From Endocalyx cinctus (lineage: Eukaryota; Ascomycota; Sordariomycetes; Amphisphaeriales; Apiosporaceae), in NCBI GenBank assembly GCA_001600455.1, contig BCKC01000002.1, positions 2,556,171-2,620,170 on the forward strand: 64,000 bases of DNA, read 5' to 3'. Below, piece by piece: positions 48,495-60,635 of this stretch. Below the pieces are notes generated by a model that saw only the letters and a program-made list of their open reading frames with translations, was not told the origin of the DNA and ran no database searches. Both the position numbers and the translations under genes were made by a program. Position 1 is the stretch's first letter. Every line of letters starts with the position of its first letter.

Positions 48495-49546
48495 TCAGGG
48501 CAAGTCAGCCTCTCCCGGAATCAAGGTACCGTTCAGGGTAGCGGCGCGGTGTGCTCTGGCCATCATGCCGTAAGCGGGGAAGTACTTGTCCAGGACGGGT
48601 AAGACCTCTTTAGCGCCCGGGACGGAGCGCCAGTCGCGCATCAGCTCGCAGACGATGGCGAAGTACGAGACCACCTGCACGCCGGCCTCTCGCATGCGAT
48701 CGTTGGCCTGGTCGCGGATGTAGGTGGACGTGGTCCCGGATGCCTCCTGGTTCGCCCAGACCGAGTAGCCGGCATCGCGGAGGGAGAGGGCCATGAAGGT
48801 GGTGCCTGGCTTGTTAGCGCTTGGTAGGAAAAAACAAAAACAAAAGCAGAGACCTATTCTGAAGAAAATGGAGTTTACTTACAAACTTCGGTGGTAATAC
48901 CGGCAATGATGATTTGCGACTTGTTGGCGGAGACAATGGCATTTCGGACATCCTCGTTATCCCACTGAAATTATTAAAACGTTAACAAATGACGCCTTTA
49001 TAATACAGACAGTACTCAACCTAAGAATTTGGCAGTCTGAGAGAAGGTGATCGGTTTAAATACTCACGGCATTAACTTCTCCTTGACGCATGATGAGCGG
49101 TGCGTTAGGATACCACTCGAGGAATTCTCCTGGCAGGGGACCATTTGGACCTTTTGTTTAAAAAGTTTTAGTCTTAAGTTATCAACAAAAGAAGGAGATA
49201 AAGATATTGTCTACTAACCTTGCTCAGCGGAGGTGGTCATGACGACGGGAATGTCGAAGAGTCTACCGAGCTCAGCATGAGCATACATAGCGTTACGGTA
49301 GAGGGAAGCATCGTAATCCCTGGAAACGCTGAAGAGCCCGACCTGTTGGTCTAAAATCAAGAGAAGCTACAAAATAGAAGTTAGTCTTTTCTCTCTCTTT
49401 GGGTGGGGATAATATTATAGCGACTAGAAGTTCAAAAAAAAAAAAAAAAAAAGACTATTCCTTACACTGTCGTTCTTGTCGAGTCTCTCGTAGGTGAAAG
49501 CATTGGCAAGGCCAGCAATAGCTAGGATAGAGCTGAAGAACTTCAT
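48495..49546 (-). CDS. secreted isochorismatase-family (YcaC-like) hydrolase, five exons
   Basis: Exons are 49546-49466, 49366-49219, 49150-49068, 48964-48883 and 48805-48495 (705 coding bases, 234 residues). All introns are GT..AG and all junctions fall inside conserved motifs. A signal-like N terminus (KFFSSILAIAGLANA) precedes LLLILDQQVGLFSV with the catalytic-type Asp at ~33. MTTSAEQGPNGPLPGEF, LIMRQGEVNAWDNEDVR and IIIAGITTEVC then follow, with the nucleophilic-type Cys at 132. This is the cysteine-hydrolase fold of YcaC and isochorismatase, acting on amide or ester-like small molecules. The substrate is unknown. A hairpin-rich repeat ends only 134 bases upstream of the start codon, so promoter function may be affected. 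Confidence 0.9.
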
Positions 49547-49679
49547 CTTGATAAGATAATGATACTAACACAAGATTTTACTGAAATTTGCTCTCTTTGT
49601 CTTGTTGGGAGGTCTCTTGATTGTAGAACGGATGAGGAGATGGTTATTAACTGAGAATTCACGATGGAAGATGTCTTAT

Positions 49680-49887
49680 TGTTGGGTTAAAATCGTAAGA
49701 TTTTACTGTTCTGAAAAATGAAGTTATTATTGTTGTTGATGTTGTGAAATAATTCTGCTAGTCAGAATTATTTCGAGTGTAAGTGAGCTGGCGTACAGGC
49801 CAGCTCCGCACTGGCCACATACACCAGCCTGTGGCTGGTGATGTGGCTGGTGTGGCTTATACTCCAGCTAGCTACTAATAATCAACA
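49680..49887 (+). repeat. hairpin-rich dispersed repeat, copy 2, with 5-base target duplication
   Basis: This 208-base unit is nearly identical to 45307-45511. It begins TGTTG, ends CAACA, and is flanked by CTTAT on both sides (49675-49679 and 49888-49892). TG..CA ends with a 5-base duplication are what a solo LTR leaves, so this is a real insertion. It lies in the promoter of the hydrolase gene. Confidence 0.88.
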
Positions 49888-52800
49888 CTTATATTTATAC
49901 TGATTCGAGGGATACCTTTACAGTCTTGCCAACCATTTCTAATATTCGTATCCATTGTCATAAACTCACTAATCAATACATATTGGAATAATTTCCAACC
50001 TTCATCTACTATGCTATGTTTAATCAAATTATGGATATGCTCGTGTGAAGATAGTGAGTGGACATATCCAGAGATGAACTTAGTCAGCGCCCCTGTGGCC
50101 CCCGCAAAGATCGATGTACGGTACCCCGTTCTGCCCGTAATTACAAGAGAGATGATTAAATAAGATGTATCTGCATATGTATATGAATATGTCAGTTATT
50201 ACATCAAATCCATATTAAATATTTATCCCTGTGATATATAAGCTACAGTTTTAACCAGATCTACCAATCATAATTGACAAAATTTATTATATCTTGCCGC
50301 ATTTGTATAGTGGATGTCTTGCTAAGCTTATTAAGTCCATTACCCATCATGACAAAAGTTCCAAATTGCTAGAGCATGTCATCTTTACGGCGTGTTAGGT
50401 AAAGTTACATGTCACTGTCACTACGCAATAACAGCAAAGAAGTTTCTCGCTCTCTCGACAAACTTGACATAAAAAAAGAAAAAAAAAAGAACAACTTACA
50501 ATTTACTATAAGCATTTTGTCATCATTAAATAATAATTATCTTCAAATTGTAGATCCATAGTAGAATCAGGCATAATTAGAACTTAGAGAGTTAACCAGA
50601 ATTTCAACTAACTATTTAAACATCACTTTTCTGCTATAGTGATGAGGAAATAGAATAAAGTAGAACACCAAAAATCAGACAAACAAGAAAACACTTCACT
50701 ACCAAATCAGACAATATTTCACATAATTGTTTATAATTATCCCTACAATCTTTGCCTTCGAACTGTGATGTCCAATCACGGCACTGGAATCTATTAATTA
50801 ATGTCGAGAAGAGAGATATCAGCATATGAGCGCCGCTCTCAAGAACCTATCTCCATCCCGACTATTCGGATCTACACTTTACTACTCAACGTGAGTTGTC
50901 ACCGCCGCGCGTGATTGTGACTACATTCCCTTGTGATCCCCTCATACGTATCCAAATAACGGGCCAGTGTCAGACGAAGTTCAATATCCCTCACCGCATT
51001 TCTCTCTCGCCCGCTACAGCCTAGGCTCCTGATATGGTATCTCCCTCCTTCACGCGTTTTCGTTCATACGCCGTATGCTTTCTCGATGGCGAAGAGGCAA
51101 GGGCAAAATACCTCCCCTACGCTTGGATCCATGGGTTACTGTGTTGTACCATCAAAGATCTTTTCACCTTCATAGCCAATTCATTCTCCACGTCCGTCTA
51201 ATCTGAATACGAGACTGCAAGGCTGTGATACTTGGATACGTGCGGTGAGGGGATACCATGGCGCCTGATTATGATAAAGTTCGAGACTCTCCATCCGGCT
51301 CCACTGGCTCTTGGCTACGAGAAGATTTTCAAGCCAAAGAGCCGAATGTGGTAACCAGAACGTCCATTTTTATGAGATCTTTCGCTACTTCTTTCCCACT
51401 AATTCCAAGGATCACGATAATCGGACTGATATCATCCAGCTAGCACGTAAACTAACCTCAGATTCAACTCGCGGATTAACACCCTGCGATGAAGAGACTT
51501 TGCCACCGAACTTGGGAGATGAAGATCCGCAAAATAACCTCAAGCCTAGATTTAATTCTTGTCATGGATGAGAACAAAAGTCCCAAGGAACATTAGAAAC
51601 CCGGGCCTCTCCACGGATGCTCGAGCATGCGACATTGATCATGGATCTACTTGCTCTTTTGTACTAGGTAAGTAATTAGTTGGAAATATAAATATCTTAT
51701 TTTAAGTAATGTGCTATAACCTAGATAAACCTAACACCCTGAGCTGAGGCTTAAAGAAAGTACCTACGCAGAACAGATAATACGCCATTATCGTCCACAA
51801 TTGTTACTATATCACACAGTGAGGCATATCTTTGTAGTAGCGACTGCTTTATCAGTCTACCCTCTGCATATCTATAAGCTGACCGTAATTACATAGCATC
51901 AATCCCATCAGTGTGGGTTTTCCTGCAGAACATACTCAGACGTATTTAATATTTACAGTGGAGTCTCCGATGTATATGATATCGTAGTGTATTTGATTTT
52001 ACAAGGAACGGGGAAGGGCGGCTAGAAAATAATTGGCCACCGAGTACAGGGTTCTTAATCAGATGGCTTTGCGGAGCCGTAGGCGTTTACTGTCTTTGGT
52101 AATATGCCCTTCCGTCTCTACAGGTTCATGACATGTCGGCTTAGACCTCACCTACCTATGCCAAATGGATTCATTATCCGTTATTGGGCTATTGGGCTTT
52201 AGAAGGACTTCGACGCCTCCGATAATCGGGCCGATATTCGTAAAGAAAGTCCAGAAAAAGAATCAGTTCGTTCGTTGCGCGAAAAGTTCATCTGCTCGAT
52301 ATGTTGTGTAACGATAATTACTGGTAATTAATCATAAATAGTATACGTGCTACATGAGCAACATCTTTGCCGAGAGTGGTCTCTTTCTGGGAAACTAATT
52401 AAGCAGTTCCCCTTTGCGCCTAATTATCAGCGTGTATGTATATTTGTAGTTAGTTTATTCTCTCAAAGTTGTCATTAGAAGCTCATACAATTATTAACTT
52501 CTGTCACCTCTATCCCACAACTTTTCCCTTCCTTTACGGAATACAGTTCTGCTATAATTAGTGATATTCACCCTTATTGATAAACTTCACTCCCACGCCT
52601 CTTCTTTTTCTCCACGACAACAATATGTCAGGCCAGTAATCAGGGAGTGTTGACTTTCATCCTTGTTAAAGTTTATTCTATAATTAATAATTAGAGTTTT
52701 TCTTTCTGAATTCAGTCGAAAATAAATCAAACTTCCAGATCTTTTTAATTGCATCCCTCGTTCGGGCTATCTTGCCACATCCCCCCTATTCCTCATTATG

Positions 52801-53710
52801 TAATATCACGGCGTATCACTTTAGCAGGATCATAATACTTAGTGTGTCGATTAAGATGGGCTGATGTGTACTTAAATACTGCTTGTAGGGAAATGAAAAG
52901 TTACTGCCAGGACTACGGAAGACATACTTCCATGAGGGTTGAAATTTCAGGATATTCACAAAATATAACCTCAGGGTGAGGAAACCGCCACGCTTAGATA
53001 GATAACCCAGACCTTAGCTCTCTAACATCCCGTACTCGCCACTCGAAATTCTTGCTCTAATATATAAAAATGAACAAAAAGGTTTAGTACAAGTTGACCA
53101 TTCATCTTAAGTGAACTTTATTGCGTTGGAGGTGAGAGAAAGAGTGGTTTAAGTGATTCAAATGAGGCTCAATTATCCCGTCAAGCAAGTCAAGCTATTC
53201 TAGCCTATTACTTTAACTCTCTGTCTTTTTTCTTTTTTCCTTTTTTTCTAAAGAAGAAAAAAAATCTCGTATTTCGATCATAAAAACACTTTGATGCGAA
53301 TATGCGGAGTTGAACACAGCCCCTTTCGCTAAGACGCCGTGAAAACCCCTGCGACAGATCTGATACTTCAAAATCACCTCCACCACCCCCAGACCCCAGT
53401 ATTTTCCCTCTTTTTCTACCGGATCACCACAGTACCAAGATCTGTGCTAGCTGATCCTCGCCGGTAATCCGGTTTGAGCCCAAGGAGCCCTCGAGCGTAA
53501 GAGACAGTTAGGATCTTGACCCTAAGCAAATTCCGCGGATCGACAGGGGTAGAGACTGTCTATCATATTCGTCCATTCGTCGCGACGTCATTTCAGACGA
53601 ATATATAAGAGAAAAAAAATTAATTACTACTGATAATCTTGTTCACTGCCTTTTTTTCCTCCTTCTTATTCACCAGCGATTGATAAAAGGCTTTCAATAT
53701 CTATTTCACA
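49888..53710. other. long intergenic region
   Basis: About 3.8 kb without a firm gene. At 51258-51571 two overlapping plus frames look protein-like in succession: frame A from ATG 51258 (PDYDKVRDSPSGSTGSWLRE), then frame B (HFYEIFRYFFPTNSKDHDNR). Together they could be one gene broken by a frameshift, but no family is recognisable. The rest is AT-rich spacer, with the promoter of the SET-domain gene at the end. Confidence 0.45.
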
Positions 53711-55229
53711 ATGAGAACCTCATACCTAATAACATCGTGGCTCCACGCCATCCCGGTCTTCTCCGCCGGCAGCTTATTAACAACACCACTACTCGACATC
53801 GGCATATGTCGCGATGAATCACATATACCCTCCACATCCCTCCTAAGTGGATCCGGAATGTGCACCGGCTCATTGGAAGCCAACCTCGACGATAACGACC
53901 ACTTCATATCCGAAAGTGAACACGAAGCGACAGCAAAAACGGGATCTTCTTCCTGGCCGATATCGACGCCGTGCGCGCGCAACGGGTCTTCGGTCGAGTA
54001 CTGCGTCTACGCCGATCCCTCGTTCGCCGACGGACGCGGGATCGTCATCGTGACGGACGCCGAACGCGCCGCGCTCCTCCGACGGTCCGGCGCTTTCGGC
54101 TCTTCTTCTTCTTCTTCTTCTTCTTCCTCGCGTGCGGAAAACGGCCGTCTTCTTCCGGACGAGATCGGAAGCTTGAAGGACGACGACGACGACGACGACA
54201 AAAACGGTTGGGAGGTGAGGCAGGTGCCGGGGAAGGGCCTCGGCGTGCTGGCTCGGAGGAAGTTCGAAGTGGGCGATCGCGTCATGAGCGACACGCCTCT
54301 GATCATGGTGGACTACGGGGCGTACTACGAGCTGGACTCGTCCCAGGTCCGGGCCCTGCGGGTGGCCGGGGTCCTAAGCCGGATGCCAGCTAGGCACCGC
54401 GCTCGGTTCTTCAACCTGTCGACGCACGACGACGACAAGGGCGGGTGGGAGACCGAGTCTCGGGTCGAGAAGGTCTTGTTCACCAACGCGTTCGATCTCG
54501 ACCAAGGCAGCGACTACTCCGAGGACGAGGACGCGAGCCCTTACCGGTGGCATACCGTGTTCCCGCGCTCCTCCAGGATGAACCACGATTGCCGTCCTAA
54601 CGCGGCCTATTATTTCGATCCGGCCACTTTGTCGCAGCACGTCCACGCCATACGACCCATCGTCCCCGGGGAAGAGATCACCATATCTTATATGGAGTAA
54701 GTTTACTTAGTCTAAAAAAAAAAGACAATTTAGCGTTTACGGCTATCTGACCCAACCATGTAGTATGATCCAAACGCGAGAGGCTCGACAAGAGCAGATC
54801 CAATCACTCTGGCACTTCCCGTGCACCTGCTCTCACTGCAGCAAGAGCCGCGACCAGGTCGCGGCATCGGACGAGCGGATCCTCCAAATTCACTACTTAC
54901 GAGAGCGTCTGCGGGATTATTCCGACTCGCCCGACCCCAAAGACGCCCCGACCCCGGCGATGGCCGAGCTGTTGATATCCCTGTACGAGCAGGAAAACCT
55001 CTTCGGTTTCATGCACGGGCCTTACACGCACGCGGCGATCGAGTACAGCGGGGTCGGTAAAGCCTGGCTAGCAATCAAGTACGCACGTCTCGCGATCCAC
55101 AGCGGCATTATCAATAGGGGGGTAAACAATTACGACGTGCGCGAGATGATGGCGCTCGCGAGGGATCCTTGGAATCATTGGAGCTGGATGATGCGTTCTT
55201 CGCGGCAGTCAAGTTTAGGTGGCGAGTAA
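53711..55229 (+). CDS. SET-domain protein with signal-like N terminus
   Basis: Exons 53711-54696 and 54764-55229 give 483 residues; the join makes EITISYMDMIQTREARQEQI, the usual end of a fungal SET core. The SET region runs from WEVRQVPGKGLGVLARRKF (~165) through RVMSDTPLIMVD, an inserted variable part, SSRMNHDCRPNAAYYFD and EEITISYMD. A CxC..C post-SET-like cluster (FPCTCSHCSKSRDQ) follows. Residues typical of the S-adenosylmethionine pocket and the NHxCxPN motif are kept. Family members methylate lysines or are catalytically weak. The first ~20 residues (RTSYLITSWLHAIPVFSAG) look like a signal peptide, unusual for a methyltransferase but seen in this fungal subgroup. Poly-Ser and poly-Asp runs come from TTC/GAC microsatellites. 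Confidence 0.88.
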
Positions 55230-56452
55230 TAACGAGGCAGAAAAAAATTTGTGTAATTGAGTTTTCATTGCTATCATTTCGTTTTGTTTTGTTTTTCTGG
55301 GGATAAAATATACCCTCATAGACTTTTTCGCCCCCTGTCTAGTTAGGAAAAGGGGGGAGGGATGGATGGTTAAATCCACAGAACATTTTTATTTGAGTCT
55401 TATCTCTAAGACTATTGTCTGGTATGATTTAGTGTCTACTTTTTGATATATTAATCATGAATACACGGTGTTCAATTTTAAGGCTGAATAGCTTATGCCC
55501 GCTAATAAGTAAGAATAGTCGGACAGTTGCATCATCGTGGGCTAAAATTCCTCAAGGCATCTCCAGGACTAAATTATTTAAGAATCGACGATAGATAGTC
55601 ACTAATTTTAATGGCAAAATAATCCCGATCATCGTCTTCTTATCAGGTCCGCCGCCGTCTTAGATGAAAAGAGCTTAAGGAACGGAGAGGGACGATTTTC
55701 GGCCGAGCTCCATCTTGTTTCCATCACCTGAACATATGTGTTGGCAAAATAACTTTCTTAGAACATTTAAGAACTCCAGACTTACGAATTAGAGTGAGCT
55801 GGTCTGTTTCTACTTTGACTCTTCAATGATAAAGCAGGGCCACTTGGCTCTACGTAAGCACATTATAGGAGCGTACTACAACTCGTACTCTCAAGCACCA
55901 CCTGCATATACACGAATGTATACCCCCCTCCGCCTAGAGTATCAAGTTATCGTCACCCTAAGAAATCTTTGATTAGATATATAAAGTACCTACCTGGCAC
56001 ATATCAAGTTTCTCGCCCCCCATCCTCTCGTCCTATACTCATTCTGCCAATGAGTAGGCTAAATTGTCAACAATGGGTCTGATATGATCATGACCGTCGA
56101 AAACTAAGTTCCTTTCTCTACCAAGAATACATTTTAAGATTCAGTGACTCGAAAGGTAGGCCGAGCATTATGTGAAGTAACTCTGTGACCTTATGTCTCA
56201 TTGAAGAGAACTAAGTTCTCGCTCAACATGTCTAGGTCTTGGAGCATATATAAGACTCGGGGGTGGCATCACTCATTGGTCTGGTTCTTCTTCATAATAT
56301 ACATTAGGAGCATTTAGAAATTTACTCTTATGGTTACATGTTCCTATTGTCGCCGTTGCTTCTTCGTTGCTCCTCCCATACGAAAATCCACTACTATTTT
56401 CATCTCATCGGTTCTCTTCAGACAGTAGTAGTATATAAGAAGACAAAAGAAA
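55230..56452. other. intergenic region
   Basis: About 1.2 kb between two plus-strand genes. No gene or repeat is recognised. The end is pyrimidine-rich promoter-like DNA. Confidence 0.5.
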
Positions 56453-57295
56453 ATGGGACTTAGATATAGGATCGAGTCTATGAGCCTCCTGTCAACTAAA
56501 TTGGACCTAGTTCAACACCGCTTGGAAAAATGGGAGGCTGCCGGGACACACTCGCCGCTGGGCAATATGGCTTACAGGAAACTGCTCGAAGTGTACGAAA
56601 AGTGCCAGACGCAAGCGCAACCGAGGCAGCACGAACAAAAAGTCTCCGGAAGCGATATCCCCAAGGAGACGCTGGATCAGCTTATTGACTTATATTACCA
56701 CCTCGAGACCGCCCAGAAGTTGGAGGATCACGGCCAACTCCGGGAGATGGAGGAACTCCAATATCTACACTACGAGCGATACATGGCCATATACGAGGAT
56801 CTACCCCCGGAACCTCTGAGGGAAACCCGGCTTATCATGCCTTGGCACGAGGCCATGTGGCGCAGAGCATGGAGGAAGTGGTCCGATCTCACCCACGAAA
56901 TACCGGACGATCAAGGGTCCCGAGAGAGAATCCGGCGAGTACAGGCGAAGTCTCGCCTTTTCGGCGAGACGGTGGACGAGAGATCGCTCCAGGAACTGGC
57001 CTTGCACTTTCGCATTTGGTATACTTCCGGCGAACTTCCCCCCGTCGCGTATTCGAGGGATACCGTGCTGCGCGACTACGTCTGGTTAGATATGCGCATT
57101 CCCCAGTGCTACGCGGACAGGATACAATCGTTAAAGGAAGATATTATCAGATATTACGAGGCTGCCTTTAGTGTTGATTTTCCGTCAGCGTTAATATCAT
57201 CTCGGCCTGGTGATGCTATATGGACGGAATGTCACAAGATTCTAAAGACGCACGAGACTGCCCCCCGATTGCTTCAGTGCCTTTTTGAAGAATAG
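56453..57295 (+). CDS. intronless protein of unknown function (280 residues)
   Basis: One uninterrupted frame with consistent codon use runs from the first Met; an alternative start is the Met at residue 10 (SLLSTKLDLVQHRLEKWEA). The protein is hydrophilic and largely helical, rich in Trp, Tyr, Arg and Glu (YYHLETAQKLEDHGQLREME, then WHEAMWRRAWRKWSDLTHE). There is no signal peptide, membrane helix, Cys cluster or nucleotide-binding motif. I do not recognise the family. It may be a lineage-specific gene. Confidence 0.65.
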   Translation: MGLRYRIESMSLLSTKLDLVQHRLEKWEAAGTHSPLGNMAYRKLLEVYEKCQTQAQPRQHEQKVSGSDIPKETLDQLIDLYYHLETAQKLEDHGQLREMEELQYLHYERYMAIYEDLPPEPLRETRLIMPWHEAMWRRAWRKWSDLTHEIPDDQGSRERIRRVQAKSRLFGETVDERSLQELALHFRIWYTSGELPPVAYSRDTVLRDYVWLDMRIPQCYADRIQSLKEDIIRYYEAAFSVDFPSALISSRPGDAIWTECHKILKTHETAPRLLQCLFEE

Positions 57296-57882
57296 CTCTA
57301 TTCCATTCAATCAGTTAAAACTATCCATTGCTTTTCACGGAACATCTACCCTACTGTATAGAAATCTATACACGTATACATACTTGGTCCTCGCACGGCA
57401 TAACCCCTCGAGTATCAACCCAGCACTCAATGATTATTTTACGATGATTTCACAACCATCCTGTCAATTCAACTTGCACATCTATAATCACGTTCAATAT
57501 TTTTATTAATCTGGTTATTACGAAAGTTTCAGTATAACTTAGGATGTTTTTGGTTAAATTTTACTTGAGAAAAAAAAAAGGGGGGGGGGCAGATTTGAAA
57601 GTAGCCAGCTCAACGGGAAATATGTATCATATATAAGCACTTGGTAGCTAGCTAAATCTCAAGATGATTCTGGAAATTTTCTAGAATTTGAGTCTCTCAA
57701 CAGTTTAGCTAACTATTTAAAAGGTAACTGTAACCTAGTAGTGACAGCTATAAAAATAAATCAAGGTGCAAGCAAGCAGGACTCTCCAGGAAATCTTTTC
57801 GTTACACCTGCGCTATCTGAAAATCGATGCATTATCCTACCTATACCTTTTTTTCAACTCTTCTGGATGTTTAGCGACCTTT
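57296..57882. other. convergent spacer with homopurine run
   Basis: About 590 bases between convergent genes. An A10 run directly followed by G10 lies at 57570-57589. No gene is seen. Confidence 0.55.
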
Positions 57883-59716
57883 TCAGTATAGAGGTATGCA
57901 CTGAAGTCTATGGATCAACACGTCAAGCTGCATCTGATCCTCCGCACCGAGAACCTCTTCTTTCTTCAGCTTCTCCGCAGCAGCTACCAACGGTTCAGAG
58001 AATCGATGTTCCACCGCGCCACCCATGCTACCCGGTATGAGATCCTTATAAGCGGTAAACAAGAAGTACCCAAAGTTAGCCACCTGCAAGAAAAACGGAC
58101 CGTTTTCCGCCCAGAATTCACATAATGCGTCCGTATCCATGTCTTCCATAGACTGCAAGTCAGGAAACGCCGCGTACTGCAGCCGATCGACGACATCAGG
58201 CGACGAGAACTGATTCGTTAGCTTATCTCGCCTAGCGGCTACCAGTTCTTCTTTCAGCCAGTTGAGTGCACACGCTTTGAGCGATGCGAACATGCAATTC
58301 TCCAGCAAGTCCTCCAGGATTTCGAGTCGGTTCTGATCATCAGGGTCGGAATGTAAAATATGACCCGCGAACGTTGTGGCGGCGTTTCTTACTTGGAGAT
58401 GGGGATGGAAGACTGACACTAAGGTTAGATGATGATGATAGGCCATGAAACTAGTTTCTCCATCGGCGCTGAGAAGCTTGTGGTGCGCTAGACCAAGCCC
58501 GATAGTCAACAAGGCATCGGCTATTCCTGGACTGTTCGAAATCTCAGACTGCGGGTTGCTACCGAGAAACCGTTCTATAATAGCTAAATGTTCTGGGAAA
58601 ATATGCATCTCTGGTAATGGGCGACCGGCACCAAGTACAGTAGCAGAGAAGATCCAGTAAGCGACGAGACACACAGTGCCGCCAGGGGAAAGGCGGATGT
58701 CTTCTACGGAGCTACAATCCTCGAACGCAGACATAGGGTCGACGTTGGCGGTGGAATCATATATGCTTTTGATAAGTTTGTTAGGGCATTCTTTTAGCCC
58801 TAGATCAGCTAGCAAGGACTGCGAAAGACATCAGTATTATAAAGGTATGATATGCTAATTTTGAATCACTTACAGACAGTTGCCAGACCGCACTATCCCG
58901 TTTCTGCAATACCTCATTTTCGTGAAACGCTGTCGTAACGGCCTTTTCCTTACTAACAACCTTCTCAGGAAAGTAGGTCTCCAGTAAGCGAGGGGACCAC
59001 AACATGTCGTGTGCATTAACAAATCGTTGTAAGATGCACGTGATGAAAGACTGGAGTAACATCCGTTGCAAGGATTCCTCATCAGGATCTTCTTGTTCAG
59101 CCTCGGGGTCGGGCGCGTTCCTCGAAGCATCTCCTTCGTGGTCTGGGTTGGCGACGTTGATACTTGACGTCCTAGGTGGTAGCGGGGGTCTCTTCTGGCC
59201 TGATAGCGATCGTACCAGGTTGGTTACCGCCATGGTCATTTCCGGCAAAGGTTGATATGCTTCGAATACTTTGACCAGTGAAGGTCCTAAAAATCGGGAA
59301 GGGTGCTTCGTTTTGATGCGTTGGTGTAAAATAGCGAGCATACCCAAAAGGATGATGAATTTTCCGGGTAATTTAGAGTTCTGGGAAATGGAAATATCTT
59401 CCCCTTCTACGCTGACATCGGCGTTCCATTCTACAGAAATCTTCTCCAATGCCTCGACGACCTTGATGATAACTTCTCGAGGGTTTCCGAGACGGGCAAC
59501 GGTTTCTAAGCATGTTTCGGCACCTTCGATATCGAGAAGCATCTGTACCAAGTCCCATCCAATCTCCTGTGTAAGGTTTACATCTTGAAGAATGGCATCT
59601 AGGGTCGGGAGGACTTCTGGCCTGGTGACATGATACTGTAAGATGGTAAGATAGGTAAAACGGTCCTCCTTAGCTCCTTCCTGAATGGCCTTGATAGATT
59701 CTGACAATTCTGGCAT
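57883..59716 (-). CDS. Ybp2/ALF4/glomulin-family protein (Yap1-binding/kinetochore type)
   Basis: Exons 59716-58874 and 58818-57883, with a 55-base intron (GTAAGT..TTCGCAG), give 592 residues. The protein is an all-helical, HEAT-like solenoid: PELSESIKAIQEGAKEDRFT, WDLVQMLLDIEGAETCLETV, then an acidic/Pro linker (~residues 175-205). The second half has ADALLTIGLGLAHHKLLS, HPHLQVRNAATTFAGHILH and WLKEELVAARRDK. This matches the fungal family containing yeast Ybp1 and Ybp2. Ybp1 helps oxidise the Yap1 stress regulator, and Ybp2 is linked to kinetochores. Length fits (yeast ~640-670). Which of the two roles applies cannot be told from sequence alone. Confidence 0.82.
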
Positions 59717-60635
59717 TTCTCTTATACTTTCTTTGAAATAATGATAGTGGTGGTCTGTATCTTAGTATTGAACAAATATGGTGGTTTGCGAAAGGTGATT
59801 GAGGGGCTGAATACGAAGATTAGGATCTGCCAAGGAAATGACGTGGATGAAGTACTAAACTTATGTATTAATATACCCCTTCTACAGGTATAAAACTCGC
59901 TGAATTGTGGCTATGCTAGCGGTTATCATAGTGTCACTTTAGCATTCCCCTGCCCTGTAAAACATCACTTCACAACCCCCCTGTTAACCTAATACAGCGG
60001 GGTTTCAGTGCGGATACTTTCAGGACCAATACAATATATTCGAAGCCTCGCTAGAAGTTTGATGTGTATTGGGATCAATTCTCTGGTACGTTTGTGCATT
60101 GAAATAATCAATGAAAATTAATTCACTTGATGATTATATTACTATAGTATAACCAAGTATCAAAGCAACCAAAACAGGCCTGAAGTTGTCAAGTTATCCG
60201 CGCTGATAATGTCACATACTCACTCACACGCTTTAACGTAACACATTACACCAATCCCATAAAAACAATGACATTTCCCTCTTTAAGGAAATTTCCGATT
60301 CGCTGCAATGACACAGATAAATCCGTAAACGAAAGGGAATCAATAAGTTTACTCAAAGTAGTTAGAACCAACCACGTAAATTTCATACCAAGCGCTCAGC
60401 TGAATCGCTAAAAAACATGATTCTTTCCAGTCCAGCAGGCCAGCAGGCTTCCTGGCTTGTTGGTTTATCCCGGTAAAAAGAATAGCCTGCATGATGCGCT
60501 CAACCCATGGAATAACAATGCACCGTTCAAATCATCAATTTCATTCCATTCCATCCAATCAAATCAAATCTTAGGATGGAAAAAAAAAAGGGGGGGGGGG
60601 GGGGGGAGAGAAAGAGAACCCTTAAAAAGGTCATC
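59717..60635. other. intergenic region with homopurine run
   Basis: No gene is seen. An A9 run followed by G17 lies at 60581-60606, just beyond the 3' end of the GH5 gene. Short ATTCC/AATC tandem bits precede it (60541-60570). Confidence 0.55.

Noticed and set aside
45307..49887. The two hairpin repeats as the two LTRs of one large element carrying the PEBP and hydrolase genes
   Set aside because: The outer flanks do not match (GACTA left of copy 1, CTTAT right of copy 2), while copy 2 alone has a CTTAT duplication on both of its own sides. The copies are independent insertions.
53971..54393. Arg-rich 140-codon frame within the SET gene
   Set aside because: It is a shifted frame through the Ser/Asp microsatellites of the real exon.
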